Shown here piece by piece: positions 17,903 through 28,326 of a DNA stretch of 64,000 nucleotides. The position numbers were made by a program, and so were the translations under genes. The notes below the pieces were generated by a model. It searched no databases. It was not told the origin of the DNA and worked only from the letters and a program-made list of their open reading frames with translations. This stretch comes from SB11 sp965249955 (GTDB lineage Bacteria; Bacteroidota; Bacteroidia; UBA8524): NCBI GenBank assembly GCA_965249955.1, contig OZ252261.1, positions 1,798,001 through 1,862,000 of the forward strand, given 5' to 3'. The first letter of the stretch is position 1. Each line of letters begins with the position of its first letter.

Positions 17903-20896
17903 TTGGGTTATCAATCGCAAACATTGAAAAAAGGCATACTATGTTTAGTACTTCTTAGCATAGCGTTTTCTTTCTATGCCCAAGTTCCGGGTGTTAAAAC
18001 CTATACACAGCTTGATGGGTATCCCGGCTCTGTGGGGTATCTTATTTTTCAAGATAATCGAGGCTTTATTTGGGTGGGGACAGACAAGGGTGTTGCCGTT
18101 TTTGACGGACAGAAATTTAGAACGCTTGATGATAGAGATGGCCTGCTAAACAAAGAGATAATTTCGGCTTATCCTGTTTGTAATGATAGAGTAGTGTTTA
18201 CACCCCTGCTTAATAATATTTCGTTTTATGAAAAGGGAAAAATAATTACCAGTGAACAAGAGCCAAAACTAAACTTAATAAAAAATAAAAATTTAAATGT
18301 TATTAAGGTTGATGTTGTAACGGGCAAATATTGGTTAAGTGATGTAGGGGAGTCGCAAAATCTTTTTTCAGTTTCTTGTAATAGCATTACGCAGCATACT
18401 TTAAAATTTAAGAATAGTTATACTTTATTAAATGTTTTTGATGATAAACTAACGTTTGGTGTTGATACTAACTATGGTGGAAAATGGATTTATTTTTTTG
18501 ACAATAAGACAAAGAAATATCATGTATTAAAAACCATAAGCGATGAGGTTGTTGTGAAAAAGCACGACCCTGTATTTTCTTCAGACGGGCGTATTTTTTT
18601 GATAAAAAAGGAAAACGAAAAAAATATAAAATGCTATGAAGTTACTGCTGAATACAGAGAAAAACTGATTTCTGTTGTTGAAACAAAAAAAAATCCATAT
18701 TTATTTAAAGTTGATAGAAATAATAATTTATGGACTGCTTATCCTGATGGTGGAGTTGATTTTTGGGGTAAAATTGATAGCACAATTAATAAGAGAATAC
18801 CTTTTAGACTCCTTGATAATACAATTGTTACCGACTTTTTTATTGATAGAGAAGGCAATGTTTGGGTGAGTACCATGAATGGTGGTTTTTTGTTTATAAC
18901 TGCAAAGCATTGGCAAAATGCTTTGCTTACCTCCAAAATGGGCTTAACAGAGTTGAAACCAAGAACTATTGTTGGCGATGGTAAAAACACATATTTAATG
19001 AGTTTTTATAAAGAAAATATTCTATTAGGTTATTCAAATGGCAAGAAAGTAAGTATACATATAAAAAACAGTTTAAAACAAGGCTTTAGGTGCCTATTAG
19101 TACACAATAACACTGTTTTCACTTCAAGCAACAACAAGATAAATGCTGTAGGGTTTAAAAATGGAATAACAAAAGGTTTTAAAGAGTTTATTTATTTGGG
19201 CGCTGTAAAAAATATTTCAGTATACGATGAAAAAAGAATTTTAGTTGCCAGTCATATTGATGCTAGTATAGTGGCAACTGATTTTAGTGCTGAAAAAAAA
19301 ATCTATAATGGAAGAACCCTTTGCATTGAAAGGAATGATGATGGTGAAGTGTTTATTGGCACACCCAATGGGCTATACCTTACAACAGGGTTTAATGGAA
19401 AACCTAAAAAGGTGTTGAATACGGTATTAAACAAGGCATTTATAAGCGAGTTACTAAATACGGAAAATGGGTATACACTTATAGGAACAAGTGTTTCAGG
19501 ATTATACAAATACGAGTTTAAAACAAAAAAAATTGAAAAGGTTTTGTTTCCAAACAGCATTCAGCTGGGGCAAATACAACAAATTTATAAGCAAAACGAT
19601 AGTGTTTATTGGCTAGCTACTGATAGGGGGGCAAATCAGGTTTTTTTAACAAATAATTTTAAAGTAAAGAAAACAAACACCTATACTTTTTTTGATGGAC
19701 TTCCATCAGACAATGTTACCGGAGTATATGTTAAAGACGATACTGCGTACATTACCACGCCTGACGGCTTGGGTATTTTATCTCTAAACTCAAAAAATAA
19801 AGAGCCTATTCGTTCTCCTCTTGTATACATTACCCAAGCTCAAACCATAGATTCAACTATATATTTCCCCCATAAAATTGTAGTCCAGCCAAGCCAAAAT
19901 ACTATACAATTTTCGCTAAGCACAATATCGTATAGCAGCTTTGATAATATACACTATCGTTATCAGCTAAAAGGGTTGGGAGATGAGTGGATAGAAACAG
20001 AAAGCCCACACCTAAGCTTTAGTAACCTTGCGCCGGGAGATTATACACTAAAAGTATTTTCTGTTAATCATTTAGGCATTAAAAGCGAAAACCCATATAC
20101 CGTTTATTTAGAAATACTACCGGCATTTTGGCAAACGTGGTGGTTTACATTATTGGTTTTTATACTTGGCGTGGCTTTGTTATCGCTAGGTATTTATAAA
20201 CTACTGTTGCGAAGCAAAAACCGGCAGTATCAAAAATTGCAGCAAAAGAGGCGCTTGGCCGAACTGGAATTGGAGGCAATTAAGGCACAAATAAACCCGC
20301 ACTTTATATACAATTGTTTAAATTCAATTCAATATTTTAACTATAAAAGGGAGTATGATTTATCAAGACAGTATTTAGATTTATTTGCAAAGCTTATACG
20401 GCAAACCATGCAATACTCTCAAGAAACATTTATTACGTTGGCAGAGGATATTGACTATTTAGAAAACTACCTTAAACTAGAAAAAATACGCTTTAAAGAA
20501 AAGCTTAAGTATTCCATCGTGGTTGGGCAGGGTATCAATACCCATAGGGTTATTCCATCAATGTTGGTGCAACCATATGTAGAAAACGCACTTAAACACG
20601 GTGTTGCTAAAATTAAAAATACGGGTAGTATTTTTATAAACTATCAATTAAATAAGGATAAGGAACTTCAAATAACAATTGAAGATAACGGGCCCGGTTT
20701 AGAAACAGGAAAAACAACAAGCATGAAAAAAGCACTGGGGCTGCGTCTTTCAGGCAGCAGAGCCACCACATACAACGAGTTGTTTTCTACTGAAATAAAA
20801 ATAACGTTTAAGAAAGCGCAGCCAGAGGACATTAATAAAGGAACTATAGTAACGCTAACAATACCAAACATAACCAATGAAAACACAAAATTATAA
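17903..20896 (+). CDS. Propeller-sensor histidine kinase (LytS/YehU type)
   Basis: Transmembrane sensor kinase of 997 aa. Order of parts: signal peptide (residues 1-27); two-component-regulator propeller repeats (repeated D-x-x-G-x-x-W-x-x-T blocks such as DNRGFIWVGTDKGVAVFDG and DREGNVWVSTMNGG) to about residue 660; a Y_Y_Y-type Ig-like domain (YQLKGLGDEWIETES); one membrane helix near residues 758-780; a coiled linker; and a His_kinase domain with phospho-acceptor His800 in NPHFIYNCLNSIQ and an ATP-lid IEDNGPGL. The start is unusual: no ATG exists between the preceding in-frame stop and the signal peptide, so TTG 17903 is used here. The LytTR regulator overlaps it by 20 bp. The periplasmic ligand is unknown. 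Confidence 0.9.
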   Translation: MGYQSQTLKKGILCLVLLSIAFSFYAQVPGVKTYTQLDGYPGSVGYLIFQDNRGFIWVGTDKGVAVFDGQKFRTLDDRDGLLNKEIISAYPVCNDRVVFTPLLNNISFYEKGKIITSEQEPKLNLIKNKNLNVIKVDVVTGKYWLSDVGESQNLFSVSCNSITQHTLKFKNSYTLLNVFDDKLTFGVDTNYGGKWIYFFDNKTKKYHVLKTISDEVVVKKHDPVFSSDGRIFLIKKENEKNIKCYEVTAEYREKLISVVETKKNPYLFKVDRNNNLWTAYPDGGVDFWGKIDSTINKRIPFRLLDNTIVTDFFIDREGNVWVSTMNGGFLFITAKHWQNALLTSKMGLTELKPRTIVGDGKNTYLMSFYKENILLGYSNGKKVSIHIKNSLKQGFRCLLVHNNTVFTSSNNKINAVGFKNGITKGFKEFIYLGAVKNISVYDEKRILVASHIDASIVATDFSAEKKIYNGRTLCIERNDDGEVFIGTPNGLYLTTGFNGKPKKVLNTVLNKAFISELLNTENGYTLIGTSVSGLYKYEFKTKKIEKVLFPNSIQLGQIQQIYKQNDSVYWLATDRGANQVFLTNNFKVKKTNTYTFFDGLPSDNVTGVYVKDDTAYITTPDGLGILSLNSKNKEPIRSPLVYITQAQTIDSTIYFPHKIVVQPSQNTIQFSLSTISYSSFDNIHYRYQLKGLGDEWIETESPHLSFSNLAPGDYTLKVFSVNHLGIKSENPYTVYLEILPAFWQTWWFTLLVFILGVALLSLGIYKLLLRSKNRQYQKLQQKRRLAELELEAIKAQINPHFIYNCLNSIQYFNYKREYDLSRQYLDLFAKLIRQTMQYSQETFITLAEDIDYLENYLKLEKIRFKEKLKYSIVVGQGINTHRVIPSMLVQPYVENALKHGVAKIKNTGSIFINYQLNKDKELQITIEDNGPGLETGKTTSMKKALGLRLSGSRATTYNELFSTEIKITFKKAQPEDINKGTIVTLTIPNITNENTKL

Positions 20897-21632
20897 TGTT
20901 GCCATTATTGATGATGAGGAAGATGGAAGGGGAATAATAGAACTATTATTGAAAGAAAACTTCCCTAATTTAACAGTAACACTTATGGCAGAAGGTGTTG
21001 CAGAAGCAACTAGACCTCTTGTCGAGACCCCCCCTCATATACTTTTTTTGGATGTTGAAATGGACGACGGTACAGGGTTTGACCTTTTGAGTAGGGTATC
21101 GCTTACTGATACAATTGTAATTTTTGTAACAGCACACCATAACTATGCAATTAAAGCCATTAAAGCTTCAGCGTTTGATTATATTTTAAAACCCATAAAC
21201 CTGCAAGAGTTAAAACAGGCTGTAAACACGGCATTAGGCGTTTTAATAAAACGAGAAACCAACGAAACGGCAGGGAAGAGTGTGGCCGATACAAAAAAAA
21301 TTGCCCTACCTACAGTTACAGGTTTAGATTTTATTGATTATACAACAATATTGTATTGCGAGGCAGACGATAACTACACTACACTATATTTTACAGATAA
21401 GAAAAGCATCACCGTTTCGCGTACGCTTGCCAGTTTCGAGAAAGATCTTCAATCGGTGGGCTTTTTTCGTATACATCACAAATATTTGGTTAATCTCTCA
21501 CAGTTAAAATCTTACAATAAAGGCAAGGGAGGAGGAAGCATTATACTGTCAAACAAAAAAGAACTTGAAGTTTCGGTACGGAAAAAGGGCGAGTTACTAA
21601 AATCGTATCTGCTTTTCAAGCCCGATTCTTAA
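20877..21632 (+). CDS. LytTR-family response regulator
   Basis: Cytoplasmic response regulator of 251 aa: a receiver domain with phospho-acceptor Asp59 (HILFLDVEMDDGTGF), an acidic pocket at Asp12-Asp13, a conserved Lys near residue 108 (YILKPINL), and a C-terminal LytTR DNA-binding domain (IDYTTILYCEADDNYTTLYF through FFRIHHKYLVNLSQL). Its start lies inside the end of the kinase gene, so the two are translated as a pair. The T9SS cargo gene 145 bp downstream is an obvious candidate target, by position only. Confidence 0.93.
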   Translation: MKTQNYNVAIIDDEEDGRGIIELLLKENFPNLTVTLMAEGVAEATRPLVETPPHILFLDVEMDDGTGFDLLSRVSLTDTIVIFVTAHHNYAIKAIKASAFDYILKPINLQELKQAVNTALGVLIKRETNETAGKSVADTKKIALPTVTGLDFIDYTTILYCEADDNYTTLYFTDKKSITVSRTLASFEKDLQSVGFFRIHHKYLVNLSQLKSYNKGKGGGSIILSNKKELEVSVRKKGELLKSYLLFKPDS

Positions 21633-21777
21633 CACTTACCCGTCAATTTGCTTCACTTACTCATTTGTAGTGGTAAGAGGCACTGTTTAGTTATTACTTT
21701 TCAGATACGTTAAATGGAAGGGCCTCTATCATTCTATAAAAGCGCATTAAAAAATCATTAATTAAACAGTAACTATT

Positions 21778-23499
21778 ATGAAAAAAATTTTTCTTATTAT
21801 TTTAGTTTTTACGGGAGTATGTACTAAAGCACAGTATTTTCAGCATAAATACGGCACCAAAAATACCAGTTTATTTTCAGGTCAAAATTTTAACCATGGC
21901 TCTGATTATGGCCACATATTGTGTGGTTTACAATCAAATAGCCAAGAAATTGCATTGACGGTATGTGATGATCGAGGTGGATTTTCTAACGCACCATTTA
22001 ATTTTAATAATATTTATTCAATATCCGACCCTATAACAGGAGCGCCGATAAATATTTTATTTCCCGACGTAATTGATTTAGACCCAATTCAAAACGGATA
22101 CGGTGTAGTTGCTTGGACGTATAATTCTATTGCGAATACCGGTGGAATTATTTATATGGATGTAGACAACATAGGAAACGCAGCCAATGTAAACGAGTAT
22201 AACCCTACAGGTGCAAATTTAATTGTAGAGGCAGCAACAAAAGCTGTTAGAGTAAATGGTGATGTATATATTACAGGGTCGGTAAAAAATACCGGAAATG
22301 GGGAAACAAAAACGTTTATTCTTAAAATAAATGTTAGCGGAATAATACAATGGTCTAAAATTTATGATTTCGGCAGTAATTTTCCTTATTCAACCGGCTA
22401 TGATATTATAGAAAGTCCATATTATGCCAATGAAATGGTTGTTGTAGGGGTTGCAGAATGGACTAATCATGGAGAAGAAGGCTTCTTTTTGCGTGTAGAC
22501 GCTAATACGGGAGCGTCAGTAGCAGATGTAGAATTTTATGGAAACTCTACATCTGATGAATTTTTTAGAAGTATAACGTTAGGAAGTGATGGAGCACAGG
22601 GTTTTGTTGTAAGCGGAGTTAGTGACGCAGGTGGAAACGAGGATTTTTGGGTAACAAAATTAGATGCTGATGGAACTGCAGCACAATGGTCATACCTGTA
22701 TGATGGCAGTGTGGGTTCAACATCTGATTTTTGTTATGATGTGATGGAGAGGCATAACCCAATGTCAGTAATGTATGAATATTTTGCTGTTGGAACAAGA
22801 AATGATGCAGGCTTATGGGATGCAATGGTTATAAAGCTTGATGCCTTAGGAAATGCATTTAGCAATGGAGAGTTTGTTTATGGAACAGCTCCTAATCTTG
22901 AGTCTGGAAGTCGCATTGACCAATTTGAAGGAACTGGTTTTGATGGGATTAGCATTTTTGGCACACAAACTGACCCAAACACAAATTCATCTAATATGCT
23001 TTTAGTTAAAGCGTATTTTAACGGCGTAACAGCGTGTGATGACCAATATTCAGATCCCATACGTTCTTTAGGCCCTACAAATTCAGGAGATGCCTCAATT
23101 ACTAATACATCGGGCTTTGTTCAATCAACCCTTAATGTTAACCAAGCGGTAAGCAAAGATATCCCTATATGCTATGCACCTACAGTTGCAGGAGGTAGTA
23201 ATGCAAGAATAGCTCCTGAAGAACCTAAAGGCGATAAAGCAAGTACTTTTAGCCCTAACCCAATTAATCAAGGGTCATCTTATGCAAATGTAGAGCTAGA
23301 AGTAACTTCTCCTACAAAAGCCCAAGTAAGCATATACGATGTTATAGGTAGAAATTATTATACCCAAACATTCAACCTTATAAAAGGGTTAAATAATTTA
23401 CAGCTAAATATAAGCGAAGCTAATATGGCACAAGGCCTGTATACAGTCAAAATTACAGGAGATAATCTCAACAAAAACATAATGGTATTGGTAAAATAG
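21778..23499 (+). CDS. T9SS-exported secreted protein, function unknown
   Basis: Secreted protein of 573 aa with a signal peptide (MKKIFLIILVFTGVCTKAQ) and a type A T9SS sorting domain in the last ~80 residues (FSPNPINQGSSYANVELEV, VSIYDVIGRNYY, MAQGLYTVKI). The body is strand-rich with repeated units of the type G-x-V-x-G-x-x-x-N-G-x-x-D-x-x-x-x-K-L-D/N, seen in secreted Bacteroidota proteins thought to fold as beta-propellers. I see no catalytic motif. It stands alone between a regulator gene and a strong terminator. Confidence 0.8.
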   Translation: MKKIFLIILVFTGVCTKAQYFQHKYGTKNTSLFSGQNFNHGSDYGHILCGLQSNSQEIALTVCDDRGGFSNAPFNFNNIYSISDPITGAPINILFPDVIDLDPIQNGYGVVAWTYNSIANTGGIIYMDVDNIGNAANVNEYNPTGANLIVEAATKAVRVNGDVYITGSVKNTGNGETKTFILKINVSGIIQWSKIYDFGSNFPYSTGYDIIESPYYANEMVVVGVAEWTNHGEEGFFLRVDANTGASVADVEFYGNSTSDEFFRSITLGSDGAQGFVVSGVSDAGGNEDFWVTKLDADGTAAQWSYLYDGSVGSTSDFCYDVMERHNPMSVMYEYFAVGTRNDAGLWDAMVIKLDALGNAFSNGEFVYGTAPNLESGSRIDQFEGTGFDGISIFGTQTDPNTNSSNMLLVKAYFNGVTACDDQYSDPIRSLGPTNSGDASITNTSGFVQSTLNVNQAVSKDIPICYAPTVAGGSNARIAPEEPKGDKASTFSPNPINQGSSYANVELEVTSPTKAQVSIYDVIGRNYYTQTFNLIKGLNNLQLNISEANMAQGLYTVKITGDNLNKNIMVLVK

Positions 23500-23513
23500 C
23501 TCAGTTAAAAATT

Positions 23514-23553
23514 AAAAAAGCCCTTGAGAATTTAATCCTCAAGGGCTTTTTTT
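23514..23553 (+). terminator. Rho-independent terminator after T9SS cargo gene
   Basis: Perfect 15-bp stem AAAAAAGCCCTTGAG / CTCAAGGGCTTTTTT with a 9-nt loop, 15 bp after the stop codon. The flanking A and T runs let it work in both directions. Confidence 0.88.
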
Positions 23554-23722
23554 GCTTGTTGGTAAGGGGTTTGTAAATACTTAAGCGCGGGGCATAATCA
23601 AGCATGGGTTGTTTATGTATAAAGTAAATTAAAAATATTTTTAGTTATTGTGTGGCCTGTGTGTTTGTTGTTGCTTAATATATAAGCATCAAAAAATTAA
23701 CATGATAATAACAACATATTCT

Positions 23723-23730
23723 TATCTTTG
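23723..23730 (+). promoter_or_regulatory. Putative -7 box of the large T9SS cargo gene
   Basis: TATCTTTG matches TAnnTTTG. No clear TTG lies 19-21 nt upstream, so the promoter may need an activator such as one of the flanking LytTR regulators. Its position argues for the ATG at 23821 as start, leaving a leader of about 85 nt. Confidence 0.4.
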
Positions 23731-23820
23731 ATTTACTTTCAATTAAAGAACTATATACAAAACACTTTTCTTGCAGGTTGCAAACTCAAGCACAATTTCA
23801 ACATCAAACTATTAATCAGT

Positions 23821-26800
23821 ATGCAAACAAAAATCAAACTATTTACAACTTTCTGCTTATTGCTATCGGCATTAGTATGCTATACAATAAGTATTGGTAA
23901 ACCACCGGCGCACCAAGCACAATTTAAAACTACCGCAGCAACTGCCTGTGTAATTCCTGATACCGTTAGTTACGAGGCTGAGCATGGGATTTTAATAGGC
24001 CCCTATGCGTACAAAAAGTATCAACCCAACTCTAGTAACGATACCAGTGTTGCCAGTCAATCAGCAGTAGCCTTTGTTATGCAGTACGCAGCCAACGCCA
24101 TTAAAATATGTTACGGCACGGGCAATACAGGCGGCTTAACGCTTAAAGTAAACGGGGCTACTATAGGGACATTCACCATAGTTAATACAGGCGGCTACCA
24201 TAAAATTGCCGAAGCACAACTTAGCGTAAATGTTAATGCAGGCGATACAGTATACGTTGGTTCACCCGGTGTGTATTTAGAGCTTGATCGTATTAAGGCT
24301 TACAAAGCACCTAACAAGCTGCCTTATGTGGGTATTACAGCACCAATAACTAACGATACAATACCGGTAAATGTTGCCTCAACATTCACTGCATCTGCCA
24401 ATGATACTGACGGCACTATTATAGCTGTGAAATTTAAAATTGCAGGCGACACAACTTATATAGATTCTACTGCACCGTATAGTTTCAACTACTTACCCAA
24501 CACCATGGGGCAATGGAGTTTGGTTACTACCGCTTTTGACAATTGTGGCGACAGTACCGTATCAACAACACGCAACTTTTTTGTAGAAGATGATAATGTT
24601 GATTTTGTGCGTTACGAGGCCGAGCAAGGCACATTTATAGGTGTAGAACTTGCCCCTGTATACCGTGCAGGAGTGAGTAACGATACCAACGTTCAATACA
24701 TTAGCTATACCGATAAAGGGGTACAAATAATTGTTAATGAAGATGCCGATGGTATAGTAGTAGGCTATGGTACATACCAAAACGGAACATTTAGGCTAAA
24801 AGTAAACGGAGTAAACTCAGGCCTGTTCAATATCATACATTCAGATGGGTATACAAACGTGTACAAAGCGGCACTTAATGTACCCGTATCAGCAGGCGAT
24901 ACCGTTTTTGTTGGTTCACCGGGTGTGGGCGGCGCGTATTTGGAGCTGGACTATATTGAGACGTTTACTTATCGCAATATTGCACCCCAGGTAACCATAA
25001 CTGCACCAATGGAGTACGATACAGTGTATTTAGATAGCACTGCAATATTTATGGCCAATGCTAGCGATACGGATGGCACAATAGATTCTATTAGATTTTT
25101 AGTGGAGGGTTATGCTCCTTATGTTGACGCAACATCACCGTATACCTACAGCTTTACTGCCGATAGTATTGGAGTAAAGAAAATTACAGCTACAGCCTTT
25201 GATAATGATGGAGACAGTACAGTATCAACCATTACTCGCTTTTTTGTACGAAATATCATCCCTGACTCGCTTAAATACGAGGCTGAGCATGGAATATTAG
25301 TAGGTACAGCAAAAGACACATTAAAAGTAGGGGCGAGTAACGACAGTACAGTGTTTAACATTGGTGGAACTAATAATGGAGTTAAGTTTGTTATGAAATA
25401 TGACGCCGATGCTATTATAGTAGGTTATGGCACATACAATGCTTCAGGCACAGCAAAACTGAGAATAAACGGAGCAAATGCAGGGACATTTACAACAGTA
25501 GCAACAGGGGGTTACGAAAAAATTAAGGAATCCTCTATCACAGTAGCTGTATCAGCTGGAGATACCGTTTTTGTCGGTGAATTTACTTCGTTTTGCCACA
25601 TGGACTATATCAAAGCATACAGTGCCAGCGGCTATGCAAAAAGCCTTGTGCCTACCTATACTGCTTCCGTTCCCGAAAACGAAGAGTGGGGTTATCCTGT
25701 AGCTACTGTACCGGCAGGTTATACCATTAGAAAAGATACGCTTGATGGCGATAAATTTAAAATAATAAACGATACACAAATAGTAACTCAAGCATCGTTT
25801 GATTACGAAAATTACGACAGAAGATACTTTATGATTGATACTGGCAGTACCGAGGTATTGTATTTAGTAAATATTACCAATGTTACAGGTGTTTTTGATG
25901 CCAATGGATTTGCGACTGCAGATATAGCTGCAAAGTATCCGCACGTTAACGTAGGCGACTATATTTATTGGAACAATACCAATGCCGATAATATATACGA
26001 TGTAAGTGGTATTAGCGTAAGCTACCCCAACAAAGTACTGATACACTCTAAAAAGTACGATTACATAACCATCGATTTAAAAAATGCCCACGGTAATAGT
26101 AATGCCCAACAAGTGGTAATAACCAACTTTTTAGGGCAAGTAGAGTTTCAGCGTGGATTATCGTTAAGAAACCTTGATGCAAATAGGCTAACAGGCCGCT
26201 ACGATAGCATCAATGGCTATGGGCATTCAGCATACAAAGGCTGGGATGCCGGTTACGAGTTCCCCCACGGCACATTCGGTCTTTTTGGAAACAACAGGTG
26301 GCAAAGCGAAGAAAGCTACCACCATATCAACTTGAATACAAGAACGAATAGGGTTGAGCTTGACTATATTGAAGCAGGAAACGGTTCATTTTCAGGCATT
26401 AACTGGAAGTTGAATAACGACTCTACCCATGTGGCTGATTCTGTTATTACAGACTCAAGTTCGGTACACCACTGCTTCATTCACGATACAGGATCAGAAG
26501 GTTTGTATGTTGGCTCAACACAAACAGGAACACAGCAGGTGTTTACAAACCTTACCGTTGAGAACAATGTTTTTTTACGTTGTGGAGGCGAAGGAATACA
26601 GCTAGGATGGTTGTATGGTAAAAATACTGTAAAAAACAACGTGGTACACTCAGGTATTGACTGGAAAAAGCCTTTCCAACTATATCAAGATGGTTTGGTG
26701 CAAGTATCAGTTGTAGGTGGTGGCACTACCATTAAAGATAATATATTTTTTGCAGGCGGTGAAGGCGCAGGTATTATTGAAATAAAAGACAACATTACCC

Positions 26801-27843
26801 CCAATAGTATTACAGAAGACACAGTAACCTTTGCCAATAACTTATTTTATGGTTTAAGAGGAGGCGCACTTGTACATTACGGCCTTTACGATACCGTGTA
26901 TACCAAGGCAGATACAATCACTCACTTAGTGTTTGATGGCAATTATTATAAAATGATAGGCGAAAACTACAGTGAAATAACAAGTGTTTCAGATACCAAT
27001 AACTCAATATGGAGCTTAAACAATAGCGCTAATATTAGCATTGCAAGAAACAATCGCTACGATACTACTGTAGATAAGTTGGTGCGTCAAGGCTATGTCG
27101 CACCTATTTTAAGCAACAATATCCAGCAAACAATAGCATATCCTCAATTTAGAAATTACCTTAACCTTCCTGATAGTTTTAATTACTTAAACATTAGTAG
27201 GTATACCGATAGTACAATAAGGGGAAACAATGCCATTTGGTCAGTAGGCAATATTGTGCAATATTGGAACAATAGTGGTGCAACTCGTTTTTATAAATGT
27301 ATACAAGCAACCTCTTCGCCTAGCAATAAGCCGCCAAAAGACGATAGTAATACCGCCTATTGGGAGCTACTTACATGGTTAAAAGCCGACAGTACCGTTA
27401 GCTACTTCCCGCCTGATGATGTGCGCCTAGATGCAAGCAGTTTTTACGATAGCTTGGGTATGGGTATTAGCGATTCAGCAACCTCAAGCAGCTTATTAGT
27501 GCCAACCCAGCCAAAGAATAGGTGGAATACAGCCCCTCAGCAAGGCACTAGTCAAACAACACCCGTAAACAGTACCGAACAAAAAAGCACAGAAGCCGCA
27601 GAAATACTAGATTTTAAAGCATATCCTAATCCTGCAGCACAAGTATTGCATATTAGCAGCAATAGGGCTATGCAATCGGTAGCTGTATACGATATGCTAG
27701 GCAAGCAGTGTTTAAATGTAGAAGTTAATGGCGCAAATACTGCCACCTTTGATTTGCAAAGATTGGTAAACGGGCTATACATAGTACGTATGCGCGGCAC
27801 CAACGGAGAGACAGCCGTTAAACAAGTACAAGTACTTAAATAA
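23821..27843 (+). CDS. Large T9SS-exported multimodular glycan-binding, beta-helix protein
   Basis: Secreted protein of 1340 aa. ATG 23821 gives a proper signal peptide (MQTKIKLFTTFCLLLSALVC); the frame is open further upstream, but the putative promoter lies at 23723-23730. Parts in order: three similar CBM6/35-like modules starting near residues 50, 263 and 485 (each with YEAEHG/YEAEQG, a VNGVNSG-type strand, GDTVFVG, and L-E/M-D-x-I-K/E); two Ig-like modules of about 90 aa after the first and second (DTDGTI, FDNDGDSTVS); a right-handed beta-helix region at about 880-1085; a CBM5/12-like module at about 1139-1185 (NIVQYW, YKCIQATSSPSNKPP, AYWEL); and a T9SS sorting domain at the end (FKAYPNPAAQVLHISS). 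The beta-helix suggests a polysaccharide lyase or hydrolase-like enzyme, but catalytic residues cannot be named. Confidence 0.85.
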   Translation: MQTKIKLFTTFCLLLSALVCYTISIGKPPAHQAQFKTTAATACVIPDTVSYEAEHGILIGPYAYKKYQPNSSNDTSVASQSAVAFVMQYAANAIKICYGTGNTGGLTLKVNGATIGTFTIVNTGGYHKIAEAQLSVNVNAGDTVYVGSPGVYLELDRIKAYKAPNKLPYVGITAPITNDTIPVNVASTFTASANDTDGTIIAVKFKIAGDTTYIDSTAPYSFNYLPNTMGQWSLVTTAFDNCGDSTVSTTRNFFVEDDNVDFVRYEAEQGTFIGVELAPVYRAGVSNDTNVQYISYTDKGVQIIVNEDADGIVVGYGTYQNGTFRLKVNGVNSGLFNIIHSDGYTNVYKAALNVPVSAGDTVFVGSPGVGGAYLELDYIETFTYRNIAPQVTITAPMEYDTVYLDSTAIFMANASDTDGTIDSIRFLVEGYAPYVDATSPYTYSFTADSIGVKKITATAFDNDGDSTVSTITRFFVRNIIPDSLKYEAEHGILVGTAKDTLKVGASNDSTVFNIGGTNNGVKFVMKYDADAIIVGYGTYNASGTAKLRINGANAGTFTTVATGGYEKIKESSITVAVSAGDTVFVGEFTSFCHMDYIKAYSASGYAKSLVPTYTASVPENEEWGYPVATVPAGYTIRKDTLDGDKFKIINDTQIVTQASFDYENYDRRYFMIDTGSTEVLYLVNITNVTGVFDANGFATADIAAKYPHVNVGDYIYWNNTNADNIYDVSGISVSYPNKVLIHSKKYDYITIDLKNAHGNSNAQQVVITNFLGQVEFQRGLSLRNLDANRLTGRYDSINGYGHSAYKGWDAGYEFPHGTFGLFGNNRWQSEESYHHINLNTRTNRVELDYIEAGNGSFSGINWKLNNDSTHVADSVITDSSSVHHCFIHDTGSEGLYVGSTQTGTQQVFTNLTVENNVFLRCGGEGIQLGWLYGKNTVKNNVVHSGIDWKKPFQLYQDGLVQVSVVGGGTTIKDNIFFAGGEGAGIIEIKDNITPNSITEDTVTFANNLFYGLRGGALVHYGLYDTVYTKADTITHLVFDGNYYKMIGENYSEITSVSDTNNSIWSLNNSANISIARNNRYDTTVDKLVRQGYVAPILSNNIQQTIAYPQFRNYLNLPDSFNYLNISRYTDSTIRGNNAIWSVGNIVQYWNNSGATRFYKCIQATSSPSNKPPKDDSNTAYWELLTWLKADSTVSYFPPDDVRLDASSFYDSLGMGISDSATSSSLLVPTQPKNRWNTAPQQGTSQTTPVNSTEQKSTEAAEILDFKAYPNPAAQVLHISSNRAMQSVAVYDMLGKQCLNVEVNGANTATFDLQRLVNGLYIVRMRGTNGETAVKQVQVLK

Positions 27844-27875
27844 CAAGTGTTTGAGAGCAAGTTTTTAGAGAAAAT

Positions 27876-27907
27876 AAAAAGCGACACCCTTTGGGTGTCG
27901 CTTTTTT
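27876..27907 (+). terminator. Rho-independent terminator after large T9SS cargo gene
   Basis: Stem AAAAGCGACACCC / GGGTGTCGCTTTT with a 3-nt loop and a T-run, about 33 bp after the stop codon. Confidence 0.85.
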
Positions 27908-27973
27908 ATTTCGATAACAAACAATAAAACTACTTTAAGTACTTAAAATGGCGTGAATATTGAGCCTTTAAAA

Positions 27974-28306
27974 ATGAACAAACACCAAAACAATATGGAT
28001 ATAAGAATTGAAGCCCCAAACTTTAGCCCAAGTGAAGCGCTAAAAGATTTTGTGAATGAAAAAGTTGGAAAATTGTTTAATCAAAGCAGTGCTATTTTGC
28101 ACGCAGAAGTAACCATGTACGAAGAAGGAAACAGTGGAGCTAAAACTCAAGTGTGTGAAATACGATTAGCTGTGCCCGGCAACGACCATTTTGTAAAGAA
28201 AGAAAGTCCAGCTTTCGAACAATCAATATTAGAAGCCGTAGATACTTTGCAAAAAGTAGTTAGCAGGCAAAAAGAAAAAGAAGTTGGCCAAAGAAACGAT
28301 GCTTAA
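27974..28306 (+). CDS. hpf: Ribosome hibernation promoting factor, HPF/RaiA family
   Basis: Small cytoplasmic protein (110 aa from ATG 27974) that binds the 30S decoding region and silences ribosomes in resting cells. The family pattern is complete: IRIEAPNFSPSEALKDFVNEKVGKL, then HAEVTMYEEGNS and VCEIRLAVPGNDHFVKKES, ending FEQSILEAVDTLQKVVSRQKEK. It lacks the long C-terminal dimerisation domain, so it is the short form. ATG 27995 (MDIRIEAPN) would give the most typical N-terminus and may be the true start; GTG 27953 is less likely. Monocistronic between two terminators. Confidence 0.92.
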   Translation: MNKHQNNMDIRIEAPNFSPSEALKDFVNEKVGKLFNQSSAILHAEVTMYEEGNSGAKTQVCEIRLAVPGNDHFVKKESPAFEQSILEAVDTLQKVVSRQKEKEVGQRNDA

Positions 28307-28326
28307 CCCCATTAGTTTTTAATACT

